Assembly: GCF_000834635.1 (NCBI RefSeq)
Contig: NZ_JXQV01000001.1
Location: 1 to 64,000 of the forward strand
Direction of reading: 5' to 3'
From: Agrobacterium tumefaciens
Lineage (GTDB): Bacteria > Pseudomonadota > Alphaproteobacteria > Rhizobiales > Rhizobiaceae
DNA: 64,000 nucleotides
In this document: one piece after another, positions 47,226 through 57,546 of the stretch
How positions within the stretch are numbered: the first letter of the stretch is position 1
Layout: the number at the start of each line of letters is the position of its first letter
Translations under genes and position numbers: made by a program
The notes under the pieces: model-generated
Database searches by the model: none
Seen by the model: the letters and a program-made list of their open reading frames with translations, nothing else
Told to the model about the DNA's origin: nothing

Positions 47226-48404
47226 TTACCGGCTTTTCAAATAATCTTCAGCCAGTTCAACCCAGAACGCAGTGCCGATGGGCAATATCTCATCATTGAA
47301 ATCGTACTTTGGATGATGCAGCGGAGGGTCGTTCTCGGTGCGCTTCGTGCCGAGGAAGAAATAAGCCCCCGGCCTCTCTTCAAGCATATAGCCAAAGTCT
47401 TCTGCACCCATGCTGGGACGCTGCATCTCCGCAACATTCGGCGCACCTGCAAAGCGGGTTGCGAGATCCGCGATATAAGCCGTCTCAGCTGTGTGGTTGA
47501 CGGTGGGGTTATAACCCCGCTGATAGTCCAGCGTCACGCTCATGCCATAGCTCGCTGCCTGTCCTTCAGCAATCAGCCTGATCCGTCTTTCCAACTCGTC
47601 GCGGGCAGACGGGTCGAATGAGCGGATCGTCAACAACATTTCGGCTGTCTCTGGAATAACATTGCTGGCGACACCGGCGTGAAACGCACCCACCGTCACC
47701 ACGGTTGGTGTCATGGGGTGAATGTTGCGAGACGAAATTGTTTGCAACGCCATAATGATGCTGGCACCGGCAACGATCGGGTCGAGAGCACTTTGCGGCT
47801 CCGCGCCATGGCCGCCAAAACCATTGACCGTGATCTTGCACTCATCCACCGCAGCCATGATCGGCCCATCCCGAAGCACGAATTGCCCGAATGGCAAGCC
47901 GGGCTCATTGTGAAGCGCAAACACCGCATCGCAGGGGAAACGCTCGAAAAGCCCGTCCTCGATCATCATCCGCGCCCCGCCGAAATTTTCCTCCGCAGGC
48001 TGGAAAATGAGATGCAACGTGCCATCGAAATTACGGCGCTCGGCAATGATCTTCGCCGCCCCCAGCAGCATGGCCGTGTGCCCGTCATGGCCGCAGGCAT
48101 GCATCACGCCCGGATTGAGGCTGGCATAGTCCGCCCCCGTCTCTTCAACAATCGGCAGTGCATCGAAATCAGCGCGAATGCCAACCGAGCGTCCGCTCGT
48201 GCCATTGCGCAGGCTGGCCACGACGCCGGTGCCCGCAAGACCGCGTGCGACCTCATAGCCCATATCCGAGAGCTTCTGCGCAACGAAATCCGAGGTCTGG
48301 AATTCCGACAGGCCAATTTCAGGATTGCGATGCAGATGATGGCGGATCGCCATGACATCAGGCATGTGGTTGGCAACGGTATCGGCATTTTTAAACTGGG
48401 TCAT
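47226..48404 (-). CDS. M20 family amidohydrolase (HipO-like)
   Basis: From ATG 48404 the protein is 392 residues. M20 motifs are present: MAIRHHLHRNPEIGLSEFQT, GIRADFDALPIVE, MHACGHDGHTAMLLGAAK (metal-binding His and the catalytic-site region), and FQPAEENFGGARMMIEDGLF. A dimerisation-domain segment (HGAEPQSALDPIVAGASIIM) follows. Such enzymes hydrolyse N-acyl or indole-acetyl amino acids or hippurate; the substrate is unknown. The frame stays open to 48620, with another ATG at 48443, but the residues before MTQFKNADTVANHMPDV lack family character. Confidence 0.9.
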   Translation of the reverse strand: MTQFKNADTVANHMPDVMAIRHHLHRNPEIGLSEFQTSDFVAQKLSDMGYEVARGLAGTGVVASLRNGTSGRSVGIRADFDALPIVEETGADYASLNPGVMHACGHDGHTAMLLGAAKIIAERRNFDGTLHLIFQPAEENFGGARMMIEDGLFERFPCDAVFALHNEPGLPFGQFVLRDGPIMAAVDECKITVNGFGGHGAEPQSALDPIVAGASIIMALQTISSRNIHPMTPTVVTVGAFHAGVASNVIPETAEMLLTIRSFDPSARDELERRIRLIAEGQAASYGMSVTLDYQRGYNPTVNHTAETAYIADLATRFAGAPNVAEMQRPSMGAEDFGYMLEERPGAYFFLGTKRTENDPPLHHPKYDFNDEILPIGTAFWVELAEDYLKSR

Positions 48405-48704
48405 TTCGAAGTCCGGCAATGGGGTGACAGGCGTTTCGCCCATGCGGTCGCCTAGCACGAAATCCGATGCGAGGTAAGGCTGGGCAGGGCAAACACAATC
48501 CACCATGCGCCGCTGATCTGGCCTCTTGCACAGAAGTGAAACCGGTGGCATGGAACAGATTGTGCGTGAAATCATTCCCTTAAACGTCGACCCTTCTGCC
48601 GTGCAGAAAGACGTAGACATCAGGGGTTTTTCATGGCGAGATAGAACACGATCGGCATGAGGTGTTTTTCGCTTGGGGGAGTATGCGAAATTGAATCATG
48701 AAGA

Positions 48705-48729
48705 GGGTGCGCGGTCTCGCGCAAAACCC
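48705..48729. other. GC-rich hairpin upstream of chvB
   Basis: TGCGCG (48708-48713) pairs with CGCGCA (48718-48723) around GTCT, extendable by GGGT/ACCC with one bulge. There is no T-run, so it is unlikely to be a terminator. It could be an operator or a leader structure. Confidence 0.4.
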
Positions 48730-48831
48730 GTTTGCGCCTCCCAAGCAATTGATTTGCTTCAACTTGGTGCACACCCATGCCCAAAATTGCCATGATAATG
48801 TGTCGCAATACGTCACGCAAACATCGCCGCT

Positions 48832-48857
48832 GGTTCGCGATGGTTCAGCATAGGTTC
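48832..48857. promoter_or_regulatory. Three helically phased GGTTC direct repeats before chvB
   Basis: GGTTC occurs at 48832, 48842 and 48853, the later two extending to GGTTCAG. Spacings of 10 and 11 bases put them on one face of the helix, as for PhoB/OmpR-type response-regulator boxes. They end about 16 bases before a possible -10. Confidence 0.5.
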
Positions 48858-48965
48858 AGGATCAGCGAGAAATAAAGCGTCCAAACTGTTTCAATCTTCA
48901 AGAGCAATCTGAAACAAGTCCGGTTAGATCGACCAGCCCCTCACAGAGTGCAGAATACGAGCCCG

Positions 48966-51900
48966 ATGTCATTTCATATTACCCCGACCGCCGCCGCCCG
49001 TGATTCAGAAGCAAAGCAGATCGATCACAATGATTCGATACGCTCCGTTTACTTCACAATCGAAGAGTTAAGGGATATTGGAGCCGAACTCTCCAGATCC
49101 GGGGCGGATAGCCTTCCCGGCTTCATGGAGTTCGATTTCTTCGCGCGCCATCGTGAAAACGAAAAAGAAATCCTGCGCGTCTATCGCACGACGGCAGTCG
49201 ATGCCGAAAATGGCGCAACGATCACGCCAGCTGCCGAATGGCTTTTGGACAATCACTACGTGATTGAAGAGGCCATTCAGGAGGTCCGTCGCGACTTCCC
49301 GCGCAAGTTCTACCGCCAGCTACCGACGGTCAGAATCGGCAATGTCGAGATACCCCGGGTTATGGCGCTGGCATGGCTCTATGTCGCCCATACGCACAGC
49401 ACGATCTCACGCGAGAGCATGACGGCACTGGTTGAGGGCTACCAGACGTCAAAGACACTCCAGATCGGTGAACTCTGGGCGCTCCCATCCATCCTGCGCT
49501 TTGTGCTGATTGAAAACCTGCGCCGCATTTCGATCCGCGTCGAGCGTTCGCGAAGAATGCGCCAGCGCGCCAATGAGGTTGTCGACGAGATCATCCGCCT
49601 CAACGATGCCGACGCCTCCGAAGCGCTTCTCAAGCAGATTGACGGCCTCGTAGACGATCCGACATTCTCGACCCAGTTCCTCTATCGCCTGCGCAACGGC
49701 TCACAGACCTCGGGTTCTGCGCTGAACTGGCTGGAGGAGCGTCTTCGCAGCGCCGGAACCGATGCCGAAAACATCATGATGGCGGAGCATAACCGCCTCG
49801 CCTCCGGCAATGTGACGATGGGCAACATCGTTCGAAGCCTGCGTGAAATCGATGATACGGAATGGTCGGTCTGGTTCGAGGAAGTCAGCCATATCGACAA
49901 GGTTCTGCGTGAGCAGACCGACTATAACACTCTGGATTTCGGATCGCGCAACACCTACCGCAACACGATCGAGCTTCTGGCGCGCCGTTCGCCCCAGTCG
50001 GAAATCGAAGTGGCCCAGTCCGCCATCGATATGGTGACGGAAACCACCGCGTCCGATCAAGTCCATCCGCATGCTCCCAATGTCGGCAGCTTCCTGATTG
50101 GCCAGCGCCGCCAGGAGCTGGAAGACCGGATTGGCTACAACCCGCTGGTTTCGCAGCGCATTGTGCGTTTCATGCGCAAGTTCAACTGGCTTTCGGTTGC
50201 CGTGCCCGTGATGGTGCTGACAGCTCTTGCCATGGCTGCGGTTGGCTGGTTCCTCGCAGATGCCGGCATGCCTTGGTATGTCGTGAGTGCATTCCTTCTG
50301 ATGTTCGCATTGCCAGCCTCCGAAGGCGCAACCGGCCTGTTCAACACGGTCGTGACTTTCTTCGTCAAACCATTCCGTCTGGTTGGATACGAGTTCAAGG
50401 AAGGCATACCGCAGGACGCCCGCACCCTGCTGGCCGTACCCTGCATGCTGACCAGCCGCGACAGCGTGGACGAAATGGTCCGCAACATCGAGGTGCATTA
50501 TCTCGCCAACCCGCATGGCGAAATCTATTTCGCGCTGATCAGCGACTGGCGCGATGCCAAGTTCGAACAGACGCCTGAAGACATTGAAATTCTGGAATAT
50601 GCCAAGCGCGAAGTCGAAGCACTGAGCGCCCGCTACGCATTCGACGGCAAGAAGCGGTTTTTCCTCCTCCACCGCCGCCGCCTCTACAATCCGGCAGAAG
50701 ATTGCTGGATGGGTTGGGAGCGCAAGCGCGGCAAGCTGCATGAGCTGAACATGCTGCTGCGTGGCGACAAGGATACGACCTTCCTCAACGGTGCCAACAT
50801 GGTGCCTGAGAACGTCAAATACGTCATGACGCTGGATGCCGATACCCGCCTGATGCGTGATGCTGTCACCAAGCTCGTCGGCAAGATGCACCACCCGATC
50901 AACCGTCCGGTCCACGACCCTGTCACCGGTCGCGTGATCCACGGTTACGGTCTGCTCCAGCCGCGCGTGACACCGTCGCTCACCACCGGCAAGGACGCAT
51001 CCGTCTTCCAGCGCGTCTTCTCCATCAATCGCGGTATCGACCCTTATGTCTTCACCGTATCGGACGTTTATCAGGATCTGACCTCCGAAGGCACCTTCAC
51101 AGGCAAGGGCCTTTATGACGTTGACGCATTCGAAACGGCGCTCAAGGGCCGTATCGAAGAAAACGCCGTTCTGTCCCATGACCTTCTGGAAGGTTCGTTC
51201 GCGCGCTGCGCACTGGTCACAGACGTTGAACTCGTCGAAGACTTTCCAACGCGTTATGAGGTCGAAGTCTCGCGTCAGCACCGCTGGGCGCGTGGCGACT
51301 GGCAGCTCCTGCCTTACATCATGGACCCCAAGCGCGGCGTAACCGCCATTGGTCGCTGGAAGATGATCGACAACCTGCGTCGCTCGCTGACACCAGTTGC
51401 ATGGTTCGTCGCATCCGTTCTCGGCTGGTACTTCATGGGCCCGCTGGGTGCGCTGATCTGGCAAATTCTGCTGATCTTCTCGCTTTTCGTCGCCCCGACC
51501 CTATCGCTGATTTCGGGCCTTGTACCCCGTTCCACAGACATTGTTCCGCAGGCCCATTTCCACACGCTCTGGTCGGAAGTGCGTGCAACCAACGCACAGG
51601 TGGCGTTGCGCATCGTCTTCATTGCCGACAGCGCCTGCCTGATGGCAGATGCTATCGTCCGTTCTCTTTACCGCCTGTTGGTCAGCGGCAAGCTGATGCT
51701 GGAATGGCGCACCGCCGCCAGCATTCAATCCAGCGCGCAGGGCAGCATCTTCGATTATTATCGCCAGATGTGGCACGCCCCCGTGGTCGCGCTGCTCGGT
51801 CTGATCTTTGCAGGCCTCCCCGGCGACAACGCGTTTCTGGTCGGCCTACCCTTTGCCCTGCTGTGGATCTTCTCGCCGGTCGTTGCCTGGTACGTCAGCC

Positions 51901-54900
51901 AGTCTGCCGAAACCGAAGATCGCCTGTTCGTCTCGGAACATGTTTCCAGCGAGTTGCGCAAGATTGCACGCCGGACATGGCGCTACTACGAAGCCTTTGT
52001 AACATCCTCTGAGAACTATCTGCCGCCTGATAACTATCAGGAAACACCTGAGCCTCTGGTTGCCAGCCGTACATCGCCGACCAATATCGGCGTCTATCTG
52101 CTGTCTGTGATTTCGGCGCGCCAGTTCGGCTGGATCAGCTTCTCGGAAACCGTCGAGCGGATGGAAAAAACCATCGAGACGGTTGAGAAGATGGACAAAT
52201 ATCGCGGCCATCTGTTCAACTGGTATCATAATGATACCTTGCAGACGCTTGGACCACGCTACGTTTCCGCTGTCGACAGCGGTAACCTCGCCGGTCACCT
52301 GATCGCCATCTCCTCTGCCTGCCGCCAGTGGGCGGAAGCGCCATCGGCTCATCTTCAGGGCAATCTCGACGGCATCGGCGACGTTGCAGGCATCCTGCGC
52401 GAAACGCTGAAGGAACTGCCTGATGATCGCAAGAACCTTCGTCCGCTGCACCGCCGTCTGGAAGAGCGTATCATCGGCTTCTCTGCGGCTTTGGCCTCCG
52501 TCAAGCGCGAGCACGAGTTTGCCTCGATCCGTGTCATCAACCTTGCAGTTTTGGCCCGCGACATCCAGAAGCTGGCGTCCAATCTCGATCTCGAAGTCAA
52601 ATCCGGGCAGAGTGCGGAAGTCACCCGCTGGGCACAGTCGCTGGTTGATTGCTGCGAAGCGCATATTTCCGACAGCGCGTTTGATCTCTCGACCATCGAT
52701 CCATTGCGTGAGCGTCTGATTTCGCTATGCGAACGCAGCCGCGATCTCGCCTTCTCGATGGACTTCGCCTTCCTCTACCGCAAGGATCGTCGCCTGCTTT
52801 CCATCGGCTACCGCGTGGACAGCCAGGAACTCGACGAAGCTTGCTACGACCTACTCGCGTCTGAGTGCCGCCTGACCAGCCTCTTTGCCATCGCCAAGGG
52901 CGATTTGCCGACCGAACACTGGTACCGCTTGGGACGTCAGGTCGTGCCAATCGGCGCACAGGGTGCATTGGTATCCTGGTCCGGATCGATGTTCGAATAT
53001 CTGATGCCGCCGCTCGTGATGCAGGAGCGTCATGGTGGCATTCTGAACCAGACGAACAATCTGATCGTCAAAGAGCAGATCAACCATGGTCGCCGTCTTG
53101 GCACCCCATGGGGCATCTCCGAGGCCGCCTTCAACGCCCGCGACCACAACATGAACTACCAATATACCAACTTCGGCGTGCCCACTTTGGGCCTGAAGCG
53201 TGGTCTTGGTCAGAACGCTGTTATCGCGCCTTACGCGTCGATCCTGGCATCGCAGTACGATCCCGAGGGCGCCCTTGAAAACCTCGACAAGCTGCGCGCG
53301 CTAGGCGCGCTCGGCAAATACGGCTTCCATGATGCCGTGGACTTTACCCCCACCCGCGTGCCGGATGGCAAGGTTTGCGCCGTCGTTTACAACTACTATG
53401 CGCACCACCACGGCATGTCGATTGCAGCCGTTGCCAACGTGGTGATGGACGGCATCCTGCGCGAACTCTTCCACGCCGATCCTGTCATCGAAGCCGCAGA
53501 ATTGCTTCTTCAGGAAAAGGCGCCGCGCGAAGTGCCCGTCATGAGCGCGAAATACGAGCCGGAAACGCCCGGCAAGGAACAGGCCGATCTGCTGCGTGCG
53601 GAAGTCCGCACCATCGCTGATCCTGCGCTGCGCGACCGCGAAGTCGTGTTCCTCTCCAACGGTCACTACTCCACCATGCTGACCGCCACGGGCGCTGGCT
53701 ATTCCAGATGGAATGGCGTGTCGATCTCGCGCTGGAAGGCAGACCCGACTGAAGACCGCTGGGGCACATTCCTGTTCCTGCGCGATACGGTCTCTGGCGA
53801 CTGGTGGAGTGCCACAGCAGAACCACGCGTAGCAGCAGGCGAGAAGACCAAGACCGTCTTTACCGACGACAAGGCAGAATTCCACAAGACCGTTGGCGAT
53901 CTGCAGAGTGTGGTCGAATGCATCGTTGCGACAGAACACGATGCTGAAGGCCGTCGCGTGACACTTCTCAATGTGGGTTCGGAAGATCGCTACATTGAAG
54001 TCACCTCCTACCTGGAACCCGTCATAGCCAATGATGACGATGACAACGCCCATCCGCTGTTCTCGCGCATGTTCGTGCAGACAGAAATCGGCAAGCGTGG
54101 TGACGTCATCCGTGCATGGCGCAACAAGCGCAGCCCGAGCGAACCCGGCACTGTGATCGCGCATCTGGCGGCAGACAATGCCGGCCCAGCACGCCCGACG
54201 GAGTTCGAAACAGACCGTGCCAAGTTCCTCGGACGTGGCCGTTCGCTCGGCGAAGCCGCCGCGTTCGATCCGGGCGCAACGCTTTCGGGAATGGACGGGT
54301 TTACGCTCGATCCAATCCTGTCGCTGCGCCGCGTCGTGCGCGTTCCAGCAGGCAAGAAGGTCAGTGTGATCTTCTGGACCATCGCCGCACCAAGCCGCGA
54401 AGATGTCGACAAGGCGATCGATCGCTATCGCCACCCGGATGCCTTCGCGCATGAGCTCGTCCACGCCTGGACTCGCACGCAGGTGCAGATGCGCCATGTG
54501 GGCGTCACATCGCAGCAGGCAGCGGCCTTCCAGCATCTGGCCCGCTACCTTGTCTATCCCGACATGCACCTTCGAGCTGATGCCGATACGCTGAAGACCG
54601 GCCTTGCCTCGCAGCGTTCGCTGTGGCCGCTGGCGATCTCGGGCGATTTCCCGATCTTCAGCCTTCGCATCAACGACGATATGGACATGGATATCGCCCG
54701 CGAAGCCTTGAGTGCGCATGAATATCTGCGCACACGTGGCGTCATTTTCGATCTCGTTATCGTCAATGAGCGTGCAGCCTCCTATGCTCAGGATATGCAG
54801 CATGCGCTCGACTTTATCTCCGAAGCGCAGCGCCGCATCAATCCGGCAGATGGCGGACGTCCTCACGTCTTCTCCGTTCGTCGTGACCTCATCGATGAGC

Positions 54901-57458
54901 AAACATGGTCCGCCCTACTTGCCGCATCGCGTGTCGTTCTTCACGTTCGCAACGGCAAGATCGTTGATCAGGTCAACCGCGCTGTCTCTCTCTTTGCGGC
55001 CACTCGCGGTCCCGAAGGCAGCGAATCGGCGCAGGCTCGACTGCCAGCACCGGCATTCCAGCACGGCGAGCCGGTAGAGGATGCCAATGATCTGGACTTC
55101 TGGAACGGCTTTGGCGGTTTCACGAAGGCTGGCGATGAATATGTCGTGCGTCTGCATGGTGGTCAGGCCACGCCGCAGCCATGGATCAACGTCATCTCGA
55201 ATGAGCGTTTTGGCTTCCATATCTCGGCAGAAGGCGCAGGCTTCACATGGAGCCGCAACTCGCGCGACTATCAGCTCACGCCATGGAGCAACGATCCAGT
55301 CGTGAACCGTCCCGGTGAAGCGATCTACGTTGCCGATGTCGAGAGCGGCAAAATTCACTCGCCATTCGCGGCCCTGTCTCGCAACCCCGAGGCGGTCTTC
55401 GAAACCCGCCACGGGCTTGGCTACTCGGTTATGCGCAGCGTGGATGACGGGCTCGATATTGAAGTCACGCAGACTGTGGATCGTGAACGGCCAGTCAAGC
55501 TTTCCCGCCTGACCGTCCGCAACGTCGGCACGCAGAACCGTCGTCTCAAGACCTACGGCTATGTGGAATGGGTGCTGGGCAACAACACCCAGAAATCAGC
55601 GCCGTTCATTCTGAGCACGCATGATGAGGAAACGGGCGCGCTGTTCGCATCAAACCCGTACAGTATCGACTACAGCGCACGGACTTCGTTCCTAGCTCTT
55701 CAGGAACAGGCAACCAGCTTCACAACCAGCAAGCGGGAATTCATCGGTCGCTACGGATCGGTCCATGCCCCGCAGGCCATCCTGTCCGGCGCAGCCCTCT
55801 CTGGCAGCGTTGAGCTTGATGGCGCGCCTTGTGCCGCTGTGATGCAGGAAATCCACCTGAAGCCCGGCGAAGAACGGCATATCCTGTTCTATCTCGGTGA
55901 TACGGATACGTCTGAAGAAGCTCGCGCTTTGGTCAAGGACATCCGAAACGCTGATTTCGATGCTGTTCTGGCGGAAAACAAGGCATTCTGGAACGGCTTT
56001 ACAGGCCAGTTGCAGGTGGAGACACCGGATGCTGGCTTCAACCACATGGTCAACAGCTGGCTGCCTTACCAGGCACTGGCATGCCGTATCATGGCGCGCA
56101 CGGCCTTCTATCAGTCGAGCGGCGCATTCGGTTTCCGAGATCAGCTGCAAGATACGCTGGCCTTCCTGCTCTACCAGCCAGCACTGGCCCGCGAGCAGAT
56201 CCTGCGGGCAGCCGGTCGCCAGTTTGTGGAAGGTGACGTACAGCACTGGTGGCTGCCACTGACCGGAGCGGGCGTTCGCACGACCATCTCCGATGACGTG
56301 GTCTGGCTTGCCTATGCCACCCACCAGTACATCGTGGCGACGGGCGACAAGGCCATTCTTGAGCAGAACATTCCGTTCCTCAAGGGTCCCGCTCTGACAC
56401 CCGGACAGCACGATGCGTTCTTCCAGCCGGAAACGAGCGACACATCGGCAAGCCTCTATGAGCATGCCGCACTGGCACTCGACCTTGCCATTCAGCGCAC
56501 AGGCGAAAACGGCCTGCCGCTCATCCTCGGTGGAGACTGGAACGACGGCATGAACCGGGTTGGCGTTGCGGGCAAGGGCACCAGCGTCTGGCTCGGTTGG
56601 TTCCTCGCCGGAACCCTGCGCGACTTCATCGACATCGCTGAGGAACGCCGTGATCTCGACCGTGTCGAGGCCTGGAAGACCCACCGCGACAAGCTGCGTG
56701 CAGCACTTGAAACTGCAGGCTGGGATGGCGAATACTACCGCCGTGGCTACTTTGATGACGGCACCCCGCTCGGCTCCATCACCAGCGAGGAATGCCGCAT
56801 TGATTCGCTCGGCCAGAGCTGGAGTGTTCTGTCTGGCGAAGGTGAAGAGCAGCGCTCGACACAGGCCATGGATGCCGTGATGCGCGAGCTTGTCGATGAA
56901 GAAACGGGCATCATCCGCCTCTTCACGCCTCCCTTCTCGCGCTCTCCGCAGGACCCGGGCTATATCAAGGCTTATCCGCCGGGTGTGCGCGAAAACGGTG
57001 GTCAATATACCCACGCCGCCACCTGGGTCGTGATGGCGCTGGCAAAGCTTGGTCGAAGCGAGGATGCATGGAAGTGCTTCTCCATGCTCAACCCGGTCAA
57101 CCATGCGCTGGACCGCTCATCGTCCGAGACATACCGTGTCGAGCCCTATGTGGTCACGGCGGATGTCTATGGCGCAGGCGCCTATGCGGGCCGTGGTGGC
57201 TGGAGCTGGTACACCGGCTCTGCTGGCTGGCTCTATCGTGCGGCTGTTGAGGGCATTCTCGGCATCACCCGCATCGATGGCAAACTGCACATCACGCCAT
57301 CTCTGCCAGAAAGCTGGAATGGCTTCTCGGCAAAGATCACACTGGACGGCAAGGTGCGGGAAGTCGCCATCAAGCGCGCTGAAGGTTCGTCGGATGTCGA
57401 GGTTTCGGTGGATGGCAAGCCCGTCACATCAACGGACAAGCTGATCGCCTTCGATTGA
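48966..57458 (+). CDS. chvB: Cyclic beta-1,2-glucan synthase ChvB/NdvB
   Basis: About 2,830 residues, the full size of known cyclic glucan synthases. Membrane segments lie at about 405-470, 808-853 and 937-977. Between them is the GT84 glycosyltransferase with the DxD motif in VMTLDADTRLM (about 620) and the QxxRW-like QHRWARGDW (about 770). A glucoamylase-like region follows, and the C terminus is a GH94-type phosphorylase domain with GGDWNDGMNRVG near residue 2523. The protein initiates, elongates and cyclises beta-1,2-glucan and controls ring size by phosphorolysis (established for the family). ATG 48966 is chosen; GTG 48948 is in frame. It works with the exporter ChvA. A terminator follows. 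Confidence 0.97.
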   Translation: MSFHITPTAAARDSEAKQIDHNDSIRSVYFTIEELRDIGAELSRSGADSLPGFMEFDFFARHRENEKEILRVYRTTAVDAENGATITPAAEWLLDNHYVIEEAIQEVRRDFPRKFYRQLPTVRIGNVEIPRVMALAWLYVAHTHSTISRESMTALVEGYQTSKTLQIGELWALPSILRFVLIENLRRISIRVERSRRMRQRANEVVDEIIRLNDADASEALLKQIDGLVDDPTFSTQFLYRLRNGSQTSGSALNWLEERLRSAGTDAENIMMAEHNRLASGNVTMGNIVRSLREIDDTEWSVWFEEVSHIDKVLREQTDYNTLDFGSRNTYRNTIELLARRSPQSEIEVAQSAIDMVTETTASDQVHPHAPNVGSFLIGQRRQELEDRIGYNPLVSQRIVRFMRKFNWLSVAVPVMVLTALAMAAVGWFLADAGMPWYVVSAFLLMFALPASEGATGLFNTVVTFFVKPFRLVGYEFKEGIPQDARTLLAVPCMLTSRDSVDEMVRNIEVHYLANPHGEIYFALISDWRDAKFEQTPEDIEILEYAKREVEALSARYAFDGKKRFFLLHRRRLYNPAEDCWMGWERKRGKLHELNMLLRGDKDTTFLNGANMVPENVKYVMTLDADTRLMRDAVTKLVGKMHHPINRPVHDPVTGRVIHGYGLLQPRVTPSLTTGKDASVFQRVFSINRGIDPYVFTVSDVYQDLTSEGTFTGKGLYDVDAFETALKGRIEENAVLSHDLLEGSFARCALVTDVELVEDFPTRYEVEVSRQHRWARGDWQLLPYIMDPKRGVTAIGRWKMIDNLRRSLTPVAWFVASVLGWYFMGPLGALIWQILLIFSLFVAPTLSLISGLVPRSTDIVPQAHFHTLWSEVRATNAQVALRIVFIADSACLMADAIVRSLYRLLVSGKLMLEWRTAASIQSSAQGSIFDYYRQMWHAPVVALLGLIFAGLPGDNAFLVGLPFALLWIFSPVVAWYVSQSAETEDRLFVSEHVSSELRKIARRTWRYYEAFVTSSENYLPPDNYQETPEPLVASRTSPTNIGVYLLSVISARQFGWISFSETVERMEKTIETVEKMDKYRGHLFNWYHNDTLQTLGPRYVSAVDSGNLAGHLIAISSACRQWAEAPSAHLQGNLDGIGDVAGILRETLKELPDDRKNLRPLHRRLEERIIGFSAALASVKREHEFASIRVINLAVLARDIQKLASNLDLEVKSGQSAEVTRWAQSLVDCCEAHISDSAFDLSTIDPLRERLISLCERSRDLAFSMDFAFLYRKDRRLLSIGYRVDSQELDEACYDLLASECRLTSLFAIAKGDLPTEHWYRLGRQVVPIGAQGALVSWSGSMFEYLMPPLVMQERHGGILNQTNNLIVKEQINHGRRLGTPWGISEAAFNARDHNMNYQYTNFGVPTLGLKRGLGQNAVIAPYASILASQYDPEGALENLDKLRALGALGKYGFHDAVDFTPTRVPDGKVCAVVYNYYAHHHGMSIAAVANVVMDGILRELFHADPVIEAAELLLQEKAPREVPVMSAKYEPETPGKEQADLLRAEVRTIADPALRDREVVFLSNGHYSTMLTATGAGYSRWNGVSISRWKADPTEDRWGTFLFLRDTVSGDWWSATAEPRVAAGEKTKTVFTDDKAEFHKTVGDLQSVVECIVATEHDAEGRRVTLLNVGSEDRYIEVTSYLEPVIANDDDDNAHPLFSRMFVQTEIGKRGDVIRAWRNKRSPSEPGTVIAHLAADNAGPARPTEFETDRAKFLGRGRSLGEAAAFDPGATLSGMDGFTLDPILSLRRVVRVPAGKKVSVIFWTIAAPSREDVDKAIDRYRHPDAFAHELVHAWTRTQVQMRHVGVTSQQAAAFQHLARYLVYPDMHLRADADTLKTGLASQRSLWPLAISGDFPIFSLRINDDMDMDIAREALSAHEYLRTRGVIFDLVIVNERAASYAQDMQHALDFISEAQRRINPADGGRPHVFSVRRDLIDEQTWSALLAASRVVLHVRNGKIVDQVNRAVSLFAATRGPEGSESAQARLPAPAFQHGEPVEDANDLDFWNGFGGFTKAGDEYVVRLHGGQATPQPWINVISNERFGFHISAEGAGFTWSRNSRDYQLTPWSNDPVVNRPGEAIYVADVESGKIHSPFAALSRNPEAVFETRHGLGYSVMRSVDDGLDIEVTQTVDRERPVKLSRLTVRNVGTQNRRLKTYGYVEWVLGNNTQKSAPFILSTHDEETGALFASNPYSIDYSARTSFLALQEQATSFTTSKREFIGRYGSVHAPQAILSGAALSGSVELDGAPCAAVMQEIHLKPGEERHILFYLGDTDTSEEARALVKDIRNADFDAVLAENKAFWNGFTGQLQVETPDAGFNHMVNSWLPYQALACRIMARTAFYQSSGAFGFRDQLQDTLAFLLYQPALAREQILRAAGRQFVEGDVQHWWLPLTGAGVRTTISDDVVWLAYATHQYIVATGDKAILEQNIPFLKGPALTPGQHDAFFQPETSDTSASLYEHAALALDLAIQRTGENGLPLILGGDWNDGMNRVGVAGKGTSVWLGWFLAGTLRDFIDIAEERRDLDRVEAWKTHRDKLRAALETAGWDGEYYRRGYFDDGTPLGSITSEECRIDSLGQSWSVLSGEGEEQRSTQAMDAVMRELVDEETGIIRLFTPPFSRSPQDPGYIKAYPPGVRENGGQYTHAATWVVMALAKLGRSEDAWKCFSMLNPVNHALDRSSSETYRVEPYVVTADVYGAGAYAGRGGWSWYTGSAGWLYRAAVEGILGITRIDGKLHITPSLPESWNGFSAKITLDGKVREVAIKRAEGSSDVEVSVDGKPVTSTDKLIAFD

Positions 57459-57488
57459 TAGCAGGGGCTTGCGCCCCGGCCACACAAC

Positions 57489-57525
57489 AAAAAGCCACGG
57501 CATCTCATCGATGCCGTGGCTTTTT
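57489..57525. terminator. Bidirectional terminator between chvB and the yggS-like gene
   Basis: AAAAAGCCACGGCAT pairs perfectly with ATGCCGTGGCTTTTT around a CTCATCG loop, a 15-base stem with A- and T-runs for both directions. Confidence 0.94.
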
Positions 57526-57546
57526 ACATAAAGAGCTTAGAATGTT

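Larger units (their letters stand above)
48405..48965. promoter_or_regulatory. Long upstream region of chvB
   Basis: About 560 bases separate the M20 start from chvB (the first 216 could be M20 leader). It contains a GC-rich hairpin at 48705-48729 and three phased GGTTC repeats at 48832-48857, listed separately. AAATAA at 48873 could be a -10 element. No gene that I can support lies here. Confidence 0.5.

Noticed and set aside
48620..48820. 66-residue minus-strand frame upstream of the M20 gene
   Set aside because: No ribosome-binding site, no hydrophobic or domain pattern, and it overlaps the probable chvB regulatory region.
53301..54902. Long antisense frames inside chvB (also 49701-51464 and 55692-57104)
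   Set aside because: They lie opposite a well-conserved gene, show no family motifs and no convincing start sites. High third-position GC in the real frame readily produces such shadows.
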